Assembly: GCA_038746605.1 (NCBI GenBank)
Contig: JBCDKM010000019.1
Location: 29,284 to 93,283 of the forward strand
Origin: Rubricoccus sp038746605
Lineage (GTDB): Bacteria > Bacteroidota > Rhodothermia > Rhodothermales > Rubricoccaceae
Direction of reading: 5' to 3'
Length of the DNA stretch: 64,000 bases
Positions 61,297 through 64,000 of the stretch are shown here, in pieces. The notes under the pieces are model-generated. The model did not search any database and was not told the origin of the DNA. It worked only from the letters and a program-made list of their open reading frames with translations. How positions within the stretch are numbered: position 1 is the first letter of the stretch; the number at the start of each line of letters is the position of its first letter. A program made the translations under genes and the position numbers.

Positions 61297-62520
61297 CTAC
61301 GCTGCCACGTCCAAGGCGACCCCGAGCGAACGTCTAGGCCGTCCGTGCATCGCCTCTCGGAGCGCGAAGGAAAGGGTCGTCAGGACGAGCGCCGCAGGCG
61401 TGTTTCCCGCCACCAGATCCGACGCGTCCTCCACCAGCGCGCTCATCGATTCCAGGTCCGCCCCCGGGACGTACGCGACGAACTTCCGGGTGCTCTCTTG
61501 GACGTCCACGTATACGAGGGGAGCCGCATCTCCAGCGGCCTTCGCGAGCACCAGATCGCGAATCCACGTCTGGACGAGACCGAGCCATGTCTTGACCCCC
61601 TCCCGGCCGAGTTTGGCGACCTCGTCGATGATCGGCTGGAGCTTGCTCGCTCGCCCCACGAAGGACTGGCGCACGAACTCGACCGCCTTCTCACGCATCG
61701 CGTCCAGTTCTTCGCTCGTGACCAGGCGCCGAGCGAGCGTGTACGAGCCGTCGGCCATGCGAGCTGTGACGGCAGCGCGGGCAGGCTCCACGCGCTGATG
61801 CGCGACCAGGGCCGCCTCGATGGCGTCGGGCGCGAGGCGGTCGAACCGGACGCGCTGACACCGCGAGACGATGGTCGGGAGAACGTTCTCCAACCGTTCG
61901 GCGAGAAGGATGAGGACCACCGAAGGGGGCGGCTCCTCCAGCAACTTCAGGATCGCGTTGGCCGCTTCCTTGCGCACCCGATCCGCGTCCGGCAGAATGC
62001 CCACCACGTGACGCCCTTCCACGGGATGGCGAGACATCGCCTCGCGGACGTACTCATTGATCGGGATCTTGCGATGCTCGACTTGCTTGTTGCTCGGGCT
62101 CTCGCCATCGAGCTTCGCACGGCTCCGGTAATCGTACGCGCCGTAGGAATCTGTCCCCACCAACCGGACCCGTTCGGCGTAGTCCGACGGGCGGGGATCC
62201 TTGTTCGGTGCTGCCTTCTGCTTCGGGTACGGAAGGAACAAGTGCAGATCCGGGTGGAGCATCCGGGCCACCTTGGTGCAGGGCAGGCACATCCCGCAAG
62301 CGTCCGCCTCGGGACCTCCCAGGACGCCCCTGCGCTCGCACTGGAGAGCTTGCGCGAGGGCAAGCGCCGCCGCCATGCGTCCCGTTCCCGACGGGCCGTG
62401 AAACAGCAGAGCGTGTGGCATGCGCCCGCTCGCGAGGGCGCGGCTGAGCGCGTCCTTAGCGCGGGATTGATCGAGAACCTGACTCCAGGGCACGGATGAT
62501 GCGGCGACTCCTCGGGGCAC
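61297..62520 (-). CDS. holB: DNA polymerase III subunit delta'
   Basis: The 407-residue clamp-loader subunit has an AAA+ fold: LLFHGPSGTGRMAAALALAQ near residue 38, with Arg in place of the Walker A Lys as usual for non-hydrolysing delta'. Zinc-finger cysteines are in CGMCLPCTK near 75, then VVGILPDADRVRKEAANAIL, and the sensor region LLEEPPPSVVLIL with VSRCQRVRF. An insertion of about 40 residues after the zinc finger (KQKAAPNKDPRPSDYAERVR) is a feature of this lineage. GTG codons at 62520 and 62493 are both possible starts. Confidence 0.92.
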   Translation of the reverse strand: MPRGVAASSVPWSQVLDQSRAKDALSRALASGRMPHALLFHGPSGTGRMAAALALAQALQCERRGVLGGPEADACGMCLPCTKVARMLHPDLHLFLPYPKQKAAPNKDPRPSDYAERVRLVGTDSYGAYDYRSRAKLDGESPSNKQVEHRKIPINEYVREAMSRHPVEGRHVVGILPDADRVRKEAANAILKLLEEPPPSVVLILLAERLENVLPTIVSRCQRVRFDRLAPDAIEAALVAHQRVEPARAAVTARMADGSYTLARRLVTSEELDAMREKAVEFVRQSFVGRASKLQPIIDEVAKLGREGVKTWLGLVQTWIRDLVLAKAAGDAAPLVYVDVQESTRKFVAYVPGADLESMSALVEDASDLVAGNTPAALVLTTLSFALREAMHGRPRRSLGVALDVAA

Positions 62521-62544
62521 GGCCAGGAACGACCGTGCGGCAAG

Positions 62545-63693
62545 CTACGCGGGGGCCTGAGCGGCTGTGGCGGCGAAACGAGCCAACGCCAACTCCGACG
62601 CGCTCAGCCAGCGATCACTTGCGGCTTGGAAGCGCTGGTAGCTCTCCAGAAGCGTGCGATACTCCGCCCCTGCATCGCGGGCGGTTTCTTGGAGAAGGTC
62701 CGCGGCCTCGCGGGACGCCGCCGCGAGCACATCCTCCGGAAACGACACGAGGCGGACGCCCTCGCCCACGAGCGAGGCGAGCGCAGCAGGGTTTCGCGCG
62801 TCGTACTGATGGAGCATCGTCGCGTTGGCGTCGGCTGCGGCGAGGCGGATGGCGGCCTGATAGTCAGAGGGCAGGCCGTCCCATGCCGCACGGTTGATAT
62901 ACACCGAGAGCGTCGCGCTCGGCTCCCACCATCCCGGGAAGTGATAGGTCCCCGCGACCTCCTGAAAACCCAGCTTGGTGTCATCGTACGGCCCGACCCA
63001 CTCCGTCGCGTCGATGGCGCCGCGTTCTAGCGCCTGGTAGATCTCGCCACCCGGGATTGTCTGCGCGATCACGCCGAGACGCTCCATCACGCGGGCGCCG
63101 AGCCCCGGGATGCGCATTCGGAGTCCGCGCAGATCCGCGAGGGACCGGACTTCCTCGCGAAACCAGCCACCCATCTGCGCTCCCGTGTTGCCTGCCGGGA
63201 AACCGACGACTCCGAAATCCGCGAGAGTCTGCGCGATGAGTGCCTCACCTCCGCCCTCGCGGACCCACGCGTCGTGCTGGCGTGCGCGCATCCCGAACGG
63301 GACGGTCGTGTCGAAGACGAGCGCGGGATTCTTGCCGAGATAGTAGTAGCCCGCCGTGTGCCCCACCTCGACCGACCCGCTCTGCACGGCATCGAGGACC
63401 TGAAGCGCCGGGACGATCTCTCCTGCTTCGAACACTTCGACCTCGAACCGCCCATCCGTCAGATCCTGGAGACGATCCGCGAAGGTCACGGCCCCTCCAT
63501 GGATCACATCCAGCGCTCCTGGGAATGAAGACGCGAGTCGCCAGCGAAGCCTCGGTCGTGTGACCACGCCCGGTCCCGCCTCGCGCGCTTCTCCCGTATT
63601 CCGGCGACCGCTACCGGGACCGGGTCCGCACGCCACGAGCCCTGCGGCTGCGCCCGCGACGGAAGTAGTGGCGAGGAACTGGCGACGGTCCAT
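62545..63693 (-). CDS. TRAP transporter solute-binding protein (DctP family)
   Basis: The 382-residue protein starts with a twin-arginine-type signal (DRRQFLATTSVAGAAAG) and a lipobox-like LVAC, so it may be a Tat-exported lipoprotein. The DctP fold is evident from GEIVPALQVLDAVQSGSVEV near residue 92, the conserved LRGLRMRIPGLGARVMERLG near 190, and EWVGPYDDTKLGFQEVAGTY near 235. The last segment resembles receptors for alpha-keto acids or lactate. No DctQ/DctM permease gene is in the window. Confidence 0.92.
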   Translation of the reverse strand: MDRRQFLATTSVAGAAAGLVACGPGPGSGRRNTGEAREAGPGVVTRPRLRWRLASSFPGALDVIHGGAVTFADRLQDLTDGRFEVEVFEAGEIVPALQVLDAVQSGSVEVGHTAGYYYLGKNPALVFDTTVPFGMRARQHDAWVREGGGEALIAQTLADFGVVGFPAGNTGAQMGGWFREEVRSLADLRGLRMRIPGLGARVMERLGVIAQTIPGGEIYQALERGAIDATEWVGPYDDTKLGFQEVAGTYHFPGWWEPSATLSVYINRAAWDGLPSDYQAAIRLAAADANATMLHQYDARNPAALASLVGEGVRLVSFPEDVLAAASREAADLLQETARDAGAEYRTLLESYQRFQAASDRWLSASELALARFAATAAQAPA

Positions 63694-63781
63694 GCGGGGA
63701 GTAGAGTGTCAGGAAGGAAACGTTCCAGGCTCGGCGTGCCGGACATTCCAGGGTTCGGGAGGGAAGCCGCCCCGACCCTGC

Positions 63782-63805
63782 CCGCCTCGCTCGGTACCGA
63801 GGCGG
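63782..63805. repeat. Intergenic hairpin CCGCCTCG/CGAGGCGG
   Basis: Eight-base perfect arms CCGCCTCG (63782-63789) and CGAGGCGG (63798-63805) surround an eight-base loop that contains the 12-bp palindrome CTCGGTACCGAG (63790-63801, overlapping the right arm). It lies between the solute receptor gene and the transposase end. Confidence 0.6.
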
Positions 63806-63861
63806 ACGGGCTGAGGCGTGAGCAGAAGATGCGGCATCCGAGTGGAGCGAACCCATCCAGT

Positions 63862-64000
63862 GCTAGAGGTCATTGCAGAAGTCGGCCAAGGCAGATCAAC
63901 GCCAGCGCGAAGAGCACGAAGCCGCGGTAGACCCCGATGAGCCGGTCCCACCGGACGACGACACGCCGGTAGCTCAGCAGCCACGCGAACGTCCGCTCGA
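63862..64000 (-). mobile_element. End of an IS5-family insertion sequence (continues beyond the window)
   Basis: The last 131 bases encode the C-terminus of an IS5-family transposase. Immediately outside its stop is CTAG (63863-63866), which fits the YTAR target duplication of some IS5 groups, followed by a GGTCATTGCAG stretch that could be the terminal inverted repeat. The exact end and the other half lie outside the window, so the boundary is approximate. Confidence 0.6.
63870..64000 (-). CDS. IS5-family transposase, C-terminal 42 codons (truncated by window edge)
   Basis: The minus-strand frame that enters from the right edge reads ERTFAWLLSYRRVVVRWDRL, then IGVYRGFVLFALALICLGRL and LQ before a TGA at 63870-63872. 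The ERTFAWL...YRR segment is the conserved end of IS5-type DDE transposases and includes the catalytic Glu. The N-terminal part is not in the window, so it cannot be said whether the transposase is intact. Confidence 0.88.
   Translation of the reverse strand, partial: ERTFAWLLSYRRVVVRWDRLIGVYRGFVLFALALICLGRLLQ

Noticed and set aside
59814..61337. 507-codon plus-strand frame opposite the DUF3857 gene
   Set aside because: Antisense shadow; the minus-strand product has a signal peptide and catalytic triad.

Overview
The window is GC-rich bacterial chromosome (roughly 63-65% G+C by eye) with tightly packed, often overlapping genes and few recognisable Shine-Dalgarno sites. It most resembles the Rhodothermaeota/Bacteroidota lineage, with relatives such as Rubricoccus, Rubrivirga or Salinibacter. 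The pointers are a GlmM with the Bacteroidota-type motifs, a type IX secretion (T9SS) plug lipoprotein, a secreted metalloprotease with a T9SS-type C-terminal sorting domain, a histone H1-like protein, DUF3078 and DUF3857 proteins, and a CrtO-type ketolase beside a CrtYcd-type lycopene cyclase. This is inference from gene content; no rRNA or tRNA gene was seen.

Layout. The first 183 bases hold nothing I can assign. 0.2-6.6 kb: glmM and a small membrane protein (+), then a leftward set (ThiD-like protein, LacI regulator, purC, DUF2164) divergent from a MalK/UgpC-type ABC ATPase and an acidic lipoprotein. 6.6-7.9 kb: an AT-richer pocket with a tyrosine recombinase. 8.0-12.2 kb: a coupled rightward operon (CrtO-like ketolase, lycopene cyclase, MoeB/ThiF-rhodanese, miaA). 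12.2-22.2 kb: a ten-gene leftward run: epimerase, scpA, scpB, rluB, guaB, Xaa-Pro peptidase, two glycosyltransferases, an RsbW-like kinase, and a glycosyltransferase-methyltransferase fusion. 22.3-31.6 kb: LD-carboxypeptidase, M36 protease with sorting domain, M14 carboxypeptidase, flavodoxin, a large DUF4953/DUF5117-type metalloprotease, lipoproteins and the T9SS plug protein. 31.6-37.2 kb: a membrane peptidase with an in-frame 12-bp tandem repeat, DUF3078 beta-barrel, histone-like protein, amino-acid-kinase-like protein and two surface lipoproteins. 37.4-44.3 kb: dnaE, a low-GC HNH nuclease, a GreA/GreB-like factor, a hotdog thioesterase and rluD, with two long palindromic repeat elements between them. 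44.3-50.7 kb: class V aminotransferase, an ExbB/ExbD energising operon, an S41 C-terminal protease and a glycosyltransferase. 50.8-55.3 kb: PolX-like PHP protein, penicillin-acylase-like hydrolase and BadF-type sugar kinase. 55.3-61.2 kb: three tandem DUF3857/transglutaminase-fold exported proteins, two without a normal active site and one frameshifted. 61.3-64 kb: holB, a TRAP solute receptor, and the end of an IS5-family transposase running off the right edge.

How the genes work together. Most of the window is housekeeping (purine synthesis, replication, chromosome condensation, rRNA and tRNA modification, wall precursors) interleaved with envelope functions (T9SS export, exported peptidases, TonB-type energisation, polysaccharide synthesis). 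Many adjacent genes share ATGA or GTGA, which indicates translational coupling.

The most unusual signals are at DNA level. A non-palindromic 9-mer, CAATAACGG, occurs eight times, always inside genes, in all three codon phases and with rare codons, where about 0.25 copies would be expected. A second 9-mer, CCGAGGCGG, occurs about 55 times and also builds several intergenic hairpins.
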